NCBI GenBank assembly: GCA_017405785.1
Contig: JAFQZR010000005.1
Coordinates: 1-64,000 of the forward strand
Direction: 5' to 3'
Length of the DNA: 64,000 nucleotides
Origin: Erysipelotrichaceae bacterium
GTDB lineage: Bacteria > Bacillota_I > Bacilli_A > Erysipelotrichales > Erysipelotrichaceae
How positions within the stretch are numbered: position 1 is the stretch's first letter; each line of letters starts with the position of its first letter. Positions 63,883 to 64,000 of the stretch are shown here, one piece after another. A program made the position numbers and the translations under genes. The notes beneath the pieces are model-generated. The model did no database searches. It saw only the letters and a program-made list of their open reading frames with translations, and was not told the origin of the DNA.

Positions 63883-64000
63883 ATGAAAGAAGCATTATTA
63901 GTAGCTCTGGCCTACTGGGGAACATGGATGCTTGACAGTATTACCAGTAACCAGACATGTACAAGACCGATTGTTCTGGGAACAGTAACGGGATTGCTTT
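63883..64000 (+). CDS. PTS mannose-family transporter subunit IIC, N-terminal part (partial)
   Basis: The first 39 residues (MKEALLVALAYWGTWMLDSI ...) are hydrophobic and end RPIVLGTVTGLL, as at the start of mannose/sorbose IIC membrane subunits. AGAGGAGAATAG lies upstream of ATG. It begins 23 bases after the IIB gene and is cut by the window edge, so the full sugar channel and its IID partner are not visible. Confidence 0.85.
   Translation, partial: MKEALLVALAYWGTWMLDSITSNQTCTRPIVLGTVTGLL

Overview
This window reads as a chromosomal segment of a low-to-mid-GC Gram-positive bacterium of the Bacillota. It has strong AGGAGG-type ribosome binding sites, tightly packed genes and Bacillota gene orders: tsaC-glyA-upp-atpI near atpBEF(HA)GDC, prfA-prmC, and rsmG-noc-parA-parB, which usually lies close to oriC. 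The gene content (fused feoAB, frl genes, GH1, mannose-type PTS, HscC-like Hsp70) best fits a gut-associated fermenter, and I suspect the Erysipelotrichia. That last step is inference, because no rRNA gene is present.

Layout. 1-135: the left end of an IS3-like element leaving the window. 158-7.6 kb: MATE efflux pump, rpmE, murA, an MFS carrier, and two tandem beta-CASP-type metallo-beta-lactamase proteins. 7.7-10.5 kb: tsaC, glyA, upp, atpI. 10.6-12.2 kb: an M24 peptidase and nanE, which separate atpI from the rest of the ATP synthase genes. 12.3-18.4 kb: the F1Fo ATP synthase operon, with two unusual traits: delta and alpha are one 685-codon reading frame, and subunit c carries two membrane carboxylates. 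18.5-25.4 kb: an autoregulated-looking MarR gene, a DUF4139 protein, a hypoxanthine-DNA glycosylase, an acyl-CoA synthetase / E2-like acyltransferase / 56-residue membrane protein operon, and an MFS carrier. 25.5-28.3 kb: a hydrolase fused to a polytopic membrane domain, and a P-loop kinase. 28.4-33.9 kb: a Ugp-like ABC importer operon with an embedded phosphodiesterase.

34-42 kb: prmC/prfA, an L,D-transpeptidase, two membrane-anchored proteins with tail-fibre-like repeats, an ABC-2 exporter and map. 42-46 kb: a DUF3592-like membrane protein and parB, parA, noc, rsmG. 46.2-49.4 kb: a TldD/PmbA-like protease pair and a flavin-reductase-like protein. 49.5-53 kb: a GH1 beta-glucosidase and an frlB-frlD fructosamine pair. 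53-60.4 kb: feoAB, a small Cys-rich Feo protein, a giant J-domain/TPR protein and an HscC-type Hsp70, with the first three overlapping. 60.5-64 kb: a visibly more AT-rich stretch with an MFS paralogue, two tandem esterases and the start of a mannose-family PTS operon.

Many promoters look like extended -10 elements (TGATAGAAT or TGTTATAAT) without a good -35, and some genes (HDG glycosylase, rsmG, the MFS gene at 3.7 kb) look leaderless. I found no rRNA or tRNA gene, CRISPR array or riboswitch. No gene-free stretch exceeds 300 bases.
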